From Rhizobium leguminosarum (GTDB taxonomy: Bacteria > Pseudomonadota > Alphaproteobacteria > Rhizobiales > Rhizobiaceae): 64,000 bases of DNA. This document shows, in pieces, positions 44,601 to 53,516 of the stretch. The notes under the pieces are model-generated. The model saw only the letters and a program-made list of their open reading frames with translations. It did not search any database and was not told where the DNA came from. The position numbers and the translations under genes were made by a program. Each line of letters begins with the position of its first letter. Within the stretch, counting starts at the first letter, position 1. Location: assembly GCF_002953715.1 (NCBI RefSeq), contig NZ_CP025012.1, forward strand, positions 4,087,001 through 4,151,000. Reading direction: 5' to 3'.

Positions 44601-47600
44601 ATATCCTCAACCTGCCTGCCCGCATCGCCAATGGTTTCGTTGCCGATCTCGCCGCCGAAGGCACGATTACAGGAAAAGTGGCGGCCTCCGGCTCCCTCGC
44701 TGCCCCCACCGCCAATTTCGATCTCGATTGGAAAAGTGCTGCGACGAGCCAGACGAAGCGCGTCGGCCTTGCCGATCTTGGCCTCAAGGCATCCGGCAAA
44801 TTCGCAGACAGCAAGCTCGATTTCGATATGGTGATCGGCGGCGCCAACCGCCTTTCGCTGAAGGCAAACGGCAATGTCGCCATCACAGGCACGACGATTG
44901 GCAACGTCAAGGTCGATGCAGCGCTGGCAAATGTCCCGGCGAATATCGCAAACAGCTTCGTCGCCGATCTCGCCGCCGAAGGAACGATCTCCGGAAAGAT
45001 CTCGGGCACCGGGTCCCTTTCCGCCCCGAGTGCCGATTTCGATCTCAATTGGAAAGACGCTGCGACGAGCCACACGAAACGTGTCGGCCTTGCCGCGCTC
45101 GGCGTGACCGCATCGGGAAAATTTGCCGACAACAAGCTTGATTTCAACACGGCAGTCAGCGGCGACAAAGACCTCTCACTGAAGGCCACGGGCAATGTCG
45201 CATTGGCCGGTACGGCGATCGACAGCCTCAAGGTCGATGCCGAGATCGTCAAGCTTCCGGCCAGCCTGGCAAATGCCTTCGTTCCCGATCTGGCGGCCGG
45301 CGGCACGATATCCGGCACTGTGTCCGCCGCCGGGACACCTGCCGCACCGAAGGCCGACTTCAAGCTCGACTGGACGGATGCTGCGACCAGCCAGACCAGA
45401 AGCGCTCATCTCTCGGGCCTCGCGCTCACTACATCCGGACGCTTCGCCGACGACCGGCTCGATTTCGATGCCAATCTCGGCGGCCGGGACGGCCTCTCGC
45501 TGAAGGCCGCCGGCAACGTCGCGATGTCAGGCACCTCGGTTAAAACCCTCGACGTCAAGGCCGATCTCGCCAACCTGCCTGCAGGCCTCGCCAACGGCTT
45601 CGTCCCAGGTCTTGCCGCCGAAGGTACCGTCTCGGGCACGGCATCCGCCTCCGGCGCGCTGCCAAAGCCGGCGGTCGATTTCAAGCTCGACTGGAAGAAC
45701 GCCGCGACCGCCCAGACCAAGAGCAGCGGCCTTTCGGGCCTGAGTGCTGCGGCATCCGGCAAGTTCGCCAACGACCGGGTCGACTTCGACGCCAACCTTA
45801 GCGGCAAGGACGGCGTGTTGGCCAAGGCGACGGGCGGCGTCACCATCGCGGGAACAACCATCCGGGACCTTTCGATCAATGCCGATATCCCGGCGCTGCC
45901 GGCAAATATCGCAAATGCCTTCGTTCCCGGTCTCGGTGCCGAGGGCATGCTTTCCGCAAACGCCGTGACGTCGGGGACGCCGGCAAGCCCGATCGTCGAT
46001 TTCAAGCTCGACTGGAAGGATGCCGCCACCAGCCACACCAAGGCTGCCGGCCTGTCCCGCCTTGCGTTGGCGGCGACGGGAAAATACGCCGGTGACAGGC
46101 TGGATTTTGATGCCGCCCTCAACGGCAGCGGCGGCATTGCGCTGAAAGCCACGGGCAATCTCGCCATCGCCGGCACGTCGATCAAGTCTCTCGACGTCAC
46201 GGCGAATACCACCAATCTGCCGGCGGGCATCGCCAACGGCTTCGTTCCCGGCCTTGCAGCCGAGGGCGCGGTCTCGGCGACCGTAAAGGCCACCGGCGCG
46301 CTATCGGCGCCCTCCGTCGACTTCAAGGTCGACTGGAAGAACGCAGCGACGAGCCAGACAAAAGGTGCCGGCCTTTCGCCGTTCAGCATCGGTGCATCAG
46401 GCAAACTTGCCGGAAACAGGCTGACGGTCGACACCAGCCTTGCCGGTGACGCCGGCATGTCGCTGAAGGGCGGCGGCAGTGTCGTGATCACAGGCAATCG
46501 CGCCATCGACATGCGGTTCAACGGCAACCTTCCCTTCGCCGTGCTCGGCGCCCCGCTTGCGCAGCAGGGCCTCGTCGCGGACGGCGTCGCCACCGTCAAC
46601 CTCCAGATTGGCGGAACGGCCGCAGCACCCGTCATCAACGGCACTGTTTCGACCAACGGCGCGAAGCTCGTCGACGTCCGACGCAATCTTGCCGTCAACA
46701 ATCTTGCGGCAACCGTGACCTTCAATGGCAGCCAGGCGGTGATATCGCGCCTCAGCGGCAACCTTGGCGGCGGCGGCACGATTTCGGCCAGCGGCACCAT
46801 CGGCATCCAGCCGGCCGGCGGCTTTCCCGCCGACATTTCGATCAAGCTCGACAAGGCCGTCTACGTCGATGGAACGCTTGTCGTCTCGACCGTCAATGGC
46901 ACGGTCGGCCTGCGCGGGCCGATCACGAATGCAACGCTGAGCGGCAAGCTTCGGCTGGACAAGACCTCGATCACGGTCCCGGAAAAATTGCCGACTTCGC
47001 TGAGAGAAGTCGACATCCGGCATAAGAATGCGCCGCGGGCAGTGCTTGCACAGCTGCGCGATGACGGTGAGCGCAAACCCGGCGAGAAATCCTCCGTAAT
47101 CACGCTGGATCTCGAAATCGACGCGCCCTCGCATATCTTCGTGCGCGGCCGCGGCATCGACGCCGAGCTCGGCGGCCTGGTGACGATCCGCGGAACAGCG
47201 GCTGCACCCATCGTGACCGGCGGCTTCACGATGCGCCGCGGTCGCATGACCATTCTCAACCGCCGCCTGGATTTCTCCGACAAGAGCAGGATCACCTTTG
47301 CCGGTGACCTGACCCCGGCGCTCGATATGGAGGCGACCTCGGCCTCCGGCTCGACGACGCTGACCGTCGACGTCGCCGGTCTCGCCACCGACCCCGCGAT
47401 CACCTTTTCCTCCTCGCCCCAGCTGCCGCAGGACGAGGTGCTGGCGCAGCTGATTTTCGGCCAGTCGATGTCGAAGCTCTCGCCGGTGCAAATCGCCCAG
47501 CTCGCCGACGCCGTCAGTCAGCTGGCCGGCAACCGCTCCACCTCGCTTTTCGAAGGCCTGCGTAACCAGCTCGGCGTCGACGATTTCGACGTCAGCACCG

Positions 47601-47794
47601 ATTCCAAGGGCCAGACCAGTGTCAGCGTCGGCCGCTATCTCAACGATCGCACCTATTTCGAATTGCAGCAGGGCGGTTCGGCCGGCGCCAAGGCGGTGAT
47701 CAATCTCGATGTCGGCCGCGGCGTCAAGCTGCGCGGAGCGGCCGGGGGTAATGGTGCGGGCGAAGCCGGCGTTGTATATGAACGGGAATACTGA
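41693..47794 (+). CDS. tamB: Translocation and assembly module protein TamB, extra long
   Basis: TamB is anchored in the inner membrane and spans the periplasm as a long beta-taco groove that works with TamA and may carry phospholipid. The product is about 2033 residues, well above the 1259 of E. coli. It has an N-terminal anchor (VRLTGYAVGATLILAVAALA), a long AsmA-like beta-rich middle, seven 107-residue tandem repeats (about residues 861-1609) and the conserved C-terminal DUF490 domain (GGFTMRRGRMTILNRRLDFSD, LPQDEVLAQLIFGQSMSKLSPVQIAQLA). The frame runs back to 41579, inside tamA; I prefer the ATG at 41693, which places the anchor at the N-terminus. Confidence 0.92.
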   Translation: MQTLAKIVNWIVRLTGYAVGATLILAVAALAIFGFTSFGARIVTEKIASTLSNRDMTIEVREPQGLLTGGLRAAEISISDTRGVFAEIHGVAIDWNPLALLTGTFHAKRFEIEAINVLRKPVRTLPSRPGAENSGGFNLPIKVDIDRVALPDIKLAAPVAGRAFALAAEGSLSANGDGGEAVVNVSRHAVPDARLAADIAYAPAENRLRLKAQLSEPKGGLLAGFLGLPDSPAVNIDLDGQGPISDWKGKLQAALDGQQRAAIEARHQITADGLHHLDLKGGGDLSSLLPSAFRPLFAGQTNIDLATTFDDRGKIDIQTGNIATGSVVIAASGTLDPAGNNSLNANLLGTSGPVDFRWPLAEGEARFLISGLNLALTGDAQAARLNVSGSLDTATLPQANIGNIKLTAKSDTFNLAARSGSVQLRLVAGDTTFTDPNINRAVQGPVTIASPLQISPSGIGFNGTTVESANINGGLNGSYRLADKALTGNLKLTVSPAALPAAMTSRFDGPISLESQVVGTIPSKFALSNLVLKSGTLEAAGNVALDGGTLNADLSGRLPDIGKLIPGASGGAGYALRVGGELPAISVTANLKAASLEMADRTLGNLNIDLSGLADPKAPQGRIAATGTIDGQPIGINGNVTSQDGKISIPALTADIGGNRLTGNAEFSPTLEPTAALTFDFPNVGLLAALGGQKAEGDLKGSLGVSSDSGRIALKLLATGGSIRRDTLAIVKPDIDVTVSDLNALAANGTVKAEEVSAGTNRLAGLSLRFAKQQNHTDFDLDAAYDGNPVLAAGNIEAADGAIHLNLDRFSASPRNIPIELAAPTQVAIGGGAASLNGLTLKTGTGSLTVTGSAGETLKLDADIRELPAALANGFVPNLSAGGTISGTIAVTGTPAAPVADFKLDWKDATTGQTKGAGLAPLDITAGGKFADNTLDFDTTVGSDDGLSLKAAGNVALADPKAPVLDVNADILNLPARIANGFVADLAAEGTITGKVAASGSLAAPTANFDLDWKSAATSQTKRVGLADLGLKASGKFADSKLDFDMVIGGANRLSLKANGNVAITGTTIGNVKVDAALANVPANIANSFVADLAAEGTISGKISGTGSLSAPSADFDLNWKDAATSHTKRVGLAALGVTASGKFADNKLDFNTAVSGDKDLSLKATGNVALAGTAIDSLKVDAEIVKLPASLANAFVPDLAAGGTISGTVSAAGTPAAPKADFKLDWTDAATSQTRSAHLSGLALTTSGRFADDRLDFDANLGGRDGLSLKAAGNVAMSGTSVKTLDVKADLANLPAGLANGFVPGLAAEGTVSGTASASGALPKPAVDFKLDWKNAATAQTKSSGLSGLSAAASGKFANDRVDFDANLSGKDGVLAKATGGVTIAGTTIRDLSINADIPALPANIANAFVPGLGAEGMLSANAVTSGTPASPIVDFKLDWKDAATSHTKAAGLSRLALAATGKYAGDRLDFDAALNGSGGIALKATGNLAIAGTSIKSLDVTANTTNLPAGIANGFVPGLAAEGAVSATVKATGALSAPSVDFKVDWKNAATSQTKGAGLSPFSIGASGKLAGNRLTVDTSLAGDAGMSLKGGGSVVITGNRAIDMRFNGNLPFAVLGAPLAQQGLVADGVATVNLQIGGTAAAPVINGTVSTNGAKLVDVRRNLAVNNLAATVTFNGSQAVISRLSGNLGGGGTISASGTIGIQPAGGFPADISIKLDKAVYVDGTLVVSTVNGTVGLRGPITNATLSGKLRLDKTSITVPEKLPTSLREVDIRHKNAPRAVLAQLRDDGERKPGEKSSVITLDLEIDAPSHIFVRGRGIDAELGGLVTIRGTAAAPIVTGGFTMRRGRMTILNRRLDFSDKSRITFAGDLTPALDMEATSASGSTTLTVDVAGLATDPAITFSSSPQLPQDEVLAQLIFGQSMSKLSPVQIAQLADAVSQLAGNRSTSLFEGLRNQLGVDDFDVSTDSKGQTSVSVGRYLNDRTYFELQQGGSAGAKAVINLDVGRGVKLRGAAGGNGAGEAGVVYEREY
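44273..46519 (+). repeat. Seven in-frame 321-bp tandem repeats inside tamB
   Basis: Units begin at 44273, 44594, 44915, 45236, 45557, 45878 and 46199, each exactly 107 codons with no insertions or deletions. Each unit has the order NADI-x2-LPA, IANGFVP-x-LAAEGTISG, DFKLDWKDAATSQTK, ASGKFAD-x2-LDFD and LSLKA-x-GNVA. A degenerate eighth unit follows at 46520. Confidence 0.95.
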
Positions 47795-47857
47795 TGCATC
47801 TCGCCCTAAGCTGTGCTGCAGCTTTGGAACGACGGCACGCACAAGCTTTAAGCCGGC

Positions 47858-48295
47858 TTAGAAACCAGTCTTGCTCGTCTTGAGAAGGATATTGGTCTCG
47901 GTCGAATTGATGCCGTTGACCAGCCGGATGCGACGCAGCGTCTCGTCGAAGGAGGCGAGGTCACGATCCTCGAGCTCGGCGACGAAATCCCATTTACCAT
48001 TGGTGCTGTGCAGCGCGCGCACCTGCGGCAGGCCCCGCAACTGATCGGCCACCCTGTCGGCGAGCTTGCCGAGCACCTCGATCATGACGATGGCACGCAC
48101 GCCGGCGGAGCGCGTCTCATGACCGGTGCGGATGGTGAAGCCGACGATGGTGCCGCTGGCGACCAGCCGCTCGATTCGGGCGGCAACCGTTGCCCGTGAT
48201 GCACCCGTCATTGCCGCAAGCGAAGAGACGGAAATCCGGGCGTTATGGCGAAGTGCACTCAGAAGTTCAGTATCGAGATCATCCACGCTGATCAC
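47858..48295 (-). CDS. Lrp/AsnC family transcriptional regulator
   Basis: A 145-residue regulator with an N-terminal winged helix-turn-helix (LDTELLSALRHNARISVSSLAAMTGASRATVAARIERLVASG) and a C-terminal RAM/AsnC ligand domain (FVAELEDRDLASFDETLRRI, GINSTETNILLKT). The start appears to be GTG at 48295. It is divergent from the arginase gene with 122 bases between, so it most likely controls arginine breakdown in response to an amino acid; the effector is inferred. Confidence 0.9.
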   Translation of the reverse strand: MISVDDLDTELLSALRHNARISVSSLAAMTGASRATVAARIERLVASGTIVGFTIRTGHETRSAGVRAIVMIEVLGKLADRVADQLRGLPQVRALHSTNGKWDFVAELEDRDLASFDETLRRIRLVNGINSTETNILLKTSKTGF

Positions 48296-48417
48296 TTTGT
48301 CAAAATAGGTTTATCAATCTGCGCAATCATAGTTCATTTCTAACATTTTTCCATCTTTTTGCTACCAGCCCTTTGTCCCAATATCAGCCGAAACAGGCCT
48401 AACACGGAGCCCTCGAA

Positions 48418-49353
48418 ATGGATGTCCAATCACGATCTGTCACCCTCATCGGCGCGCCGCTCGAAGAAGGCTCCGGCCGAAGGGGTGCCGCCATGGGCCC
48501 TGCGGCCCTGCGCATTGCCGGCGTCGACCAGACGCTGATCGAGCTTGGTCATGACGTTGCTGATATCGGCGATCTCCGGATCGTTCCGGCGATGGACCTG
48601 CCGAACCACCCGAAAGCTCACAATCTGAGGATCGTTGGCGCCTTCACCCGCGCGCTGGAAAGCAGCGTCTATGACGTGGCCGCCTCCGGCCGTTTCCCGC
48701 TCATTCTCGGCGGCGATCACAGCCTTTCCATGGGCAGCGTCTCCGGCATGGCGCGCTACGCCGCAAGCAAAGGTCGCCCCCTCTTCGTGCTCTGGCTCGA
48801 CGCCCATGCCGATTTCAACTCTCCAGCGACATCACCCTCCGGCAATATTCACGGCATGCCCGTCGCCTTCTTCTGCGGCGAGGCGGAGTTCGCCGAGATC
48901 CTGCCGAAGGGCCGCCCGTTCGTCGATCCGAAGAATGTCTTCCAGGTCGGCATCCGGTCGGTCGATGCACGCGAGCGCGAGGAAATCCACGAACACGGCG
49001 TCAATGTCTTCGACATGCGCGCGATCGACGAGCAGGGCATCGGCGCCATCATGCGTGAGATCCTCGATGTCGTGACCAAGGCGAACGGCCTGCTGCATGT
49101 CAGCCTCGACCTCGATTTCCTCGATCCCGAGATTGCTCCCGGCGTCGGCACGACGGTCCCGGGCGGCGCGACCTTTCGCGAGGCGCATCTGGTGATGGAA
49201 ATGCTTTCGGATAGCGGCCTCGTCTCGTCGCTCGATCTCGTCGAACTCAATCCGTTTCTTGACGATCGCGGCAAGAGCGCCCGCATCCTGGTGGAGCTGA
49301 CGGCAAGCCTCTTCGGCCGCCGCATCTTCGATCGTCCGACACGCGCCGCATAA
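48418..49353 (+). CDS. rocF: Arginase
   Basis: Arginase hydrolyses L-arginine to L-ornithine and urea. The 311-residue protein has the binuclear manganese motifs of the ureohydrolase family: GGDHSLSMG, WLDAHADFN, then SGNIHGMPVAF, and SLDLDFLDPEIAPGVGT, with the C-terminal SLDLVELNPFLDDRGKSA. Length and motifs fit arginase rather than agmatinase. It is followed 22 bases later by ornithine aminotransferase, giving a two-step route to glutamate semialdehyde. Confidence 0.95.
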   Translation: MDVQSRSVTLIGAPLEEGSGRRGAAMGPAALRIAGVDQTLIELGHDVADIGDLRIVPAMDLPNHPKAHNLRIVGAFTRALESSVYDVAASGRFPLILGGDHSLSMGSVSGMARYAASKGRPLFVLWLDAHADFNSPATSPSGNIHGMPVAFFCGEAEFAEILPKGRPFVDPKNVFQVGIRSVDAREREEIHEHGVNVFDMRAIDEQGIGAIMREILDVVTKANGLLHVSLDLDFLDPEIAPGVGTTVPGGATFREAHLVMEMLSDSGLVSSLDLVELNPFLDDRGKSARILVELTASLFGRRIFDRPTRAA

Positions 49354-49375
49354 AACGTATAGAGGGAGAACGGCC

Positions 49376-50575
49376 ATGAACACTTCGGAAAAACTGATTG
49401 CCACGGAACAACGGCTCGGCGCCCATAACTACAAACCGCTCGACGTGGTGCTGACGCGTGGCGAAGGTGTTTATGTCTGGGATACCGACGGCAACCGTTA
49501 TCTCGATTGCCTCTCAGCCTATTCCGCCGTCAACCAGGGCCATTGCCATCCGAAGATCCTCGCCGCCATGGTCGAGCAGGCGGGCAGGCTGACGCTCACC
49601 TCCCGCGCCTTCCGCAACGATCAGCTCGCCTATCTCTACGAAGAGCTCGCGGCTCTCACCGGCTCGCACAAGATCCTGCCGATGAATTCCGGCGCCGAAG
49701 CGGTGGAGACCGCCATCAAGGCGGTGCGCAAATGGGGATACGAGGTCAAGGGTGTGCCGGAGGGCAAAGCGGAGATCATCGTCTGCGCTGATAATTTCCA
49801 TGGCCGGACGCTGAGCATCATCAGTTTCTCCACAGATCCCGACGCCCGCGCCGGCTTCGGTCCCTATACGCCAGGCTTCCGCATCATTCCCTTCGGTGAT
49901 GCCGAGGCTTTCGCCGCTGCAATCGATGCCAATACGGTGGCTGCCCTGATCGAGCCCATCCAGGGCGAAGCCGGCGTCATCATCCCGCCGGCGGGTTATT
50001 TCACCCGCATCCGCGAGCTCTGCACGGCAAACAACGTCACCCTCATCCTCGACGAGATCCAAACCGGCCTCGGCCGCACCGGCAAGCTGCTGGCGGAGGA
50101 GCACGAAGGCATCGAGGCCGACGTGACGCTGATCGGCAAGGCGCTGTCCGGCGGCTTCTATCCCGTGTCGGCCGTGCTTTCGAATTCCGAAGTTCTGGGC
50201 GTGCTGCAGCCCGGCCAACACGGCTCGACCTTCGGCGGCAATCCACTCGCCTGCGCAGTGGCGCGCGCCGCGCTCAAGGTGCTGACGGAAGAGGGCATGA
50301 TCGAGAACGCCGCTGTTATGGGCGACTACTTCCTCGAAGGCCTCAGGTCGATCCGCTCGAACATCGTCAGGGACGTGCGCGGCCGGGGCCTGATGATGGC
50401 CATCGAGCTGGAACCCGAAGCCGGCGGCGCACGGCAATATTGCCATGCGCTGAAAGAACGTGGCCTTCTCGCCAAGGATACCCACGACCACACAATTCGC
50501 CTCGCTCCGCCCCTGGTCATTACCAAAGAGCAGGTGGATTGGGCCGTCTCTGAGATTGAAAAGACGATAGGCTGA
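49376..50575 (+). CDS. rocD: Ornithine aminotransferase
   Basis: A class III pyridoxal-phosphate aminotransferase of 399 residues that converts ornithine and 2-oxoglutarate to glutamate semialdehyde and glutamate. Motifs are LDCLSAYSAVNQGHCHP, NSGAEAVETAIKAVRKWGY, NFHGRTLSIISFSTD, EPIQGEAGVIIPP, the PLP aspartate in LDEIQTGLGRTG, and the Schiff-base lysine in LIGKALSGGFYPVSAVL. The ornithine-specific YSAVNQGH segment supports the assignment over acetylornithine aminotransferase. Confidence 0.95.
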   Translation: MNTSEKLIATEQRLGAHNYKPLDVVLTRGEGVYVWDTDGNRYLDCLSAYSAVNQGHCHPKILAAMVEQAGRLTLTSRAFRNDQLAYLYEELAALTGSHKILPMNSGAEAVETAIKAVRKWGYEVKGVPEGKAEIIVCADNFHGRTLSIISFSTDPDARAGFGPYTPGFRIIPFGDAEAFAAAIDANTVAALIEPIQGEAGVIIPPAGYFTRIRELCTANNVTLILDEIQTGLGRTGKLLAEEHEGIEADVTLIGKALSGGFYPVSAVLSNSEVLGVLQPGQHGSTFGGNPLACAVARAALKVLTEEGMIENAAVMGDYFLEGLRSIRSNIVRDVRGRGLMMAIELEPEAGGARQYCHALKERGLLAKDTHDHTIRLAPPLVITKEQVDWAVSEIEKTIG

Positions 50576-50579
50576 GTAA

Positions 50580-50873
50580 ATCGGCGCAATTCTTCTTCAC
50601 GATCTCGAACGTGCATGGAAGATCCTGAATGCCAGAGATCGGCTGGAAGAGATCGACAGCAAGACTGCCTGGTTTTCATCCGAGATTAAAAACCTTCGAA
50701 ATCGCGTCGCCCGATTTAGATTTGGGCAACACTCTTTCGCTAATGTCGTCGATAACCGTAACGATGCTTCGCCGAGCGCAAAGCCATCGCGTGGTATGAA
50801 GGCAAAGCTTGTCCGCGCCAATGGTGGCGCATCCGCTTCTGCCCTGGCTTACGATAGTTGGGAAGAATTCTAA
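50580..50873 (+). pseudogene. Remnant of a chemoreceptor C-terminus ending in WEEF
   Basis: This frame is open from just after a stop at 50577-50579 to the TAA at 50871-50873 and has no suitable early start codon. Its 97 residues end with EIKNLRNRVARFRFG, a linker rich in Ala, Ser and Lys, and SALAYDSWEEF. The final pentapeptide and the VARF segment are those of rhizobial methyl-accepting chemotaxis proteins, where the WEEF-type tail binds CheR or CheB. The sensory and signalling domains are absent. The stop overlaps the cheW ATG by one base, the coupling expected of an intact receptor-cheW operon. Confidence 0.7.
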
Positions 50874-51349
50874 TGGCCACGATCAATTCGACTAACTTCA
50901 GCGGCGATACGCTCGAAATTATTGCCTTCCGCCTGCATGACCAGGAATTCTGCGTCAAGACCACGACCATCCGCGAAATCCGCGGCTGGGCGCCGTCGAC
51001 GCCGATCCCGCATGCGCCGGCCGATGTCATCGGCGTCATGAACCTGCGCGGCTCGGTGATCCCGATCATCGATCTTGCTTTCAAACTCGGCATGAAGAGC
51101 ACGGTCGCCAATGAGCGCAGCGCCATCGTCGTCGCCGAAGTTCACAGCATGGTCATCGGCATGCTTGTCGACCGCGTCTCGGATATCCTCACCATCTCCT
51201 CCAGCCAGGTCCAGCCGGTGCCCGAGGTGACCGCCTCCTTCGACCGCGCCTATTGCGAAGGCATCATTGCCTCGGAAAACGGAATGATCTGCTTCCTGAA
51301 CCTCGCCAAGATGTTCAAGGAAAACGAGACGGATGAACTGGCTGCCTGA
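50873..51349 (+). CDS. cheW: Chemotaxis adaptor protein CheW
   Basis: CheW links chemoreceptors to the CheA kinase. The 158-residue protein has the two-subdomain SH3-like fold: LEIIAFRLHDQEFCVKTTTIREIRGW, then VIGVMNLRGSVIPIIDLAFKLGM (the conserved NLRG-x-x-P-x-x-D-L motif), VGMLVDRVSDILTI-like segment and a closing GIIASENGMICFLNLAKMF. The ATG at 50873 overlaps the stop of the receptor remnant. A terminator follows, so it is transcriptionally separate from the next receptor gene. Confidence 0.94.
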   Translation: MATINSTNFSGDTLEIIAFRLHDQEFCVKTTTIREIRGWAPSTPIPHAPADVIGVMNLRGSVIPIIDLAFKLGMKSTVANERSAIVVAEVHSMVIGMLVDRVSDILTISSSQVQPVPEVTASFDRAYCEGIIASENGMICFLNLAKMFKENETDELAA

Positions 51350-51370
51350 TCGGCCAATATAATTCTCGAC

Positions 51371-51397
51371 AAAAACCGCCCACCCGGGCGGTTTTTT
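51371..51397 (+). terminator. Intrinsic terminator after cheW
   Basis: AAAACCGCCC pairs with GGGCGGTTTT around ACCC and is followed by further T residues. Confidence 0.9.
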
Positions 51398-51641
51398 GTT
51401 GCGCATCGCAAGCAAGCCTCGGCCGCCACCATCCACCTTGGCGCCTCTTGATTAGAAACAGCTTCTATACCGGAAATTAACCACGTTCCGTTATCATGGG
51501 ATACTCAAGGATGACACGATTTCCGCCAATCTGGGAATGACAGCCAGTACCGTTTGTCTTCTCATCACCGGCATTCCTTGTCCGATCGGCTTCGCTTTAC
51601 CAGACGAAGCAGCAGAGAACTGTGCATTTCAGAGGGACGGG

Positions 51642-53395
51642 ATGTTTGGTCTATCTTCCGATTCGAAATATATTCTCAATGCCATTTCCAAATCGCAGGC
51701 GATCATCGAATTCGACCTCAAGGGAAATATCCTCACGGCGAACGAGAATTTCTGCAATGCACTTGGTTATCGCCTGAGCGAGATCGTCGGCAAGCATCAC
51801 AGCATGTTCTGCGAGCCGGCCTATACGATAACCTCTGAATATCGCGCCTTCTGGGCGCGGCTCGGGCGCGGCGAATATGATGCCGGTGCTTACAAGCGTC
51901 TCGCCAAGGGCAACAGCGAGATATGGATCCAGGCTTCCTACAATCCTGTTCTCAAGGGCGGAAAGCCATTCAAGGTGGTGAAATTCGCGGCCGACATCAC
52001 GGCCGCCAAGAAGCAGGCGGTCGAGGATTCCGGCAAGCTGGAGGCGATCTCGCGTTCGCAGGCGGCGATTGAATTCACCCCGAAGGGCGAAATCCTGACC
52101 GCGAATGAGAATTTCTGCAAAGCCATGGGATATTCCCTGGCCGAGATCACCGGCAAGCATCACAGCATGTTCTGCGATCCGGCCTATGTCAGCACCGAGG
52201 ATTACGGCAACTTCTGGCGCCGTCTGGCCAATGGCGAATTCATTGCCAACGAATTCGTCCGCTTCGGCAAGGACGGCCGCGAAATCTGGATCCAGGCCGC
52301 CTATAACCCGATCGTCGATGCCGACGGCAAGGTCTACAAGGTCGTGAAGTTCGCAACCGACGTCACCCAGCGCATGAGCGCGATTTCTCTGCTTGGCGGC
52401 GCGCTGCGTCAGCTGTCCGAAGGTGATCTGACAAGGACGGTGGACACGCCCTTCGTCCCGTCGATGGAACAATTGCGCCACGATTTCAACACCGCGATCA
52501 AGGGTCTTGCCGAGACGATGAAGACCATCGGCGAGAATGCCAGTGCAATCGCCAGCGGCTCACGCGAGATCGGCGCATCGGCGGATTCCTTCTCCAAGCG
52601 GACGGAACAGCAAGCCGCATCCATCGAAGAAACCGCAGCCGCGCTGGAAGAGATCACCACCACTGTCAACGATTCCAGCCGTCGCGCCGATGAGGCCGGC
52701 CGCCTTGTCGCTCAGACCAAGCAGGGCGCCGAGCAGTCCGGTATCGTGGTCCGCAATGCCGTCGCCGCCATGGGCCAGATCGAACAGTCCTCCCGCGAAA
52801 TCACCAACATCATCGGCGTCATCGACGATATCGCCTTCCAGACCAACCTCCTGGCATTGAATGCCGGCGTCGAGGCGGCCCGCGCCGGCGAAGCCGGCAA
52901 GGGCTTCGCCGTGGTGGCCCAGGAGGTCCGAGAGCTCGCCCAGCGCTCCGCCACCGCCGCCAAAGAGATCAAGTGATCAACACGTCGGGCGAGCATGTCA
53001 GGAACGGCGTCGGCCTGGTCGGCCAGACGGGTAAGGCGCTCGAGGAGATCGTCACCCAGGTCGGCGATATCGACGGCAACGTCGTCGCCATCGTCGAAGC
53101 CTCCAAGGAGCAGGCAACCGGCCTCAAGGAAATCAACCAGGCGGTCAATACGCTGGATCAGGCAACCCAGCAGAATGCCGCCATGGTCGAGGAGAGCACC
53201 GCTGCCAGCCATAGCCTTGCCAAGGAAGCCGAAACGCTGCGTGTCCTGCTGACGAGGTTCCGTCTGCCAGGCCAGACCCAGACCGTCAGGCATGAGGCAA
53301 AACAGACGGGCTCACCGGCGCTGCATCTCGTTTCACGTGTCGCAAAGGCGCAGGGCGCCGCCGCAGCAACCGCCCAGAGCTGGGAAGAGTTCTGA
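51642..53395 (+). pseudogene. Soluble PAS-PAS chemoreceptor (MCP) split by a frameshift
   Basis: The first part (51642-52976) encodes two PAS domains (ANENFCNALGYRLSEIVGKHHSMFC and a near-duplicate ANENFCKAMGYSLAEITGKHHSMFC), a HAMP-like segment and most of the signalling hairpin (IDDIAFQTNLLALNAGVEAARAGEAGKGFAVVAQEVRELA) with no membrane segments. It stops after SATAAKEIK. The rest (LINTSGEHV-like through WEEF) continues in another frame from 52973 to 53395. Compared with the family, about four bases are missing at the junction. The stop and a GTG overlap as GTGA, so two polypeptides could be made. A sequencing error cannot be excluded. Confidence 0.8.
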
Positions 53396-53516
53396 TCTCA
53401 GGCTCCCCGCACAACGTCATTCTACCGTGCCGCCGCCAGGCGGCACTTTGATCAGATTGCGCTGTATACGAAGATAAACGCGTCGCATGAACACCCATGC
53501 GACCCGCTTTGATGGT

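Noticed and set aside
44273..46519. CRISPR-like or mobile repeat array
   Set aside because: The 321-bp period is in frame inside tamB and encodes protein repeats without spacers.
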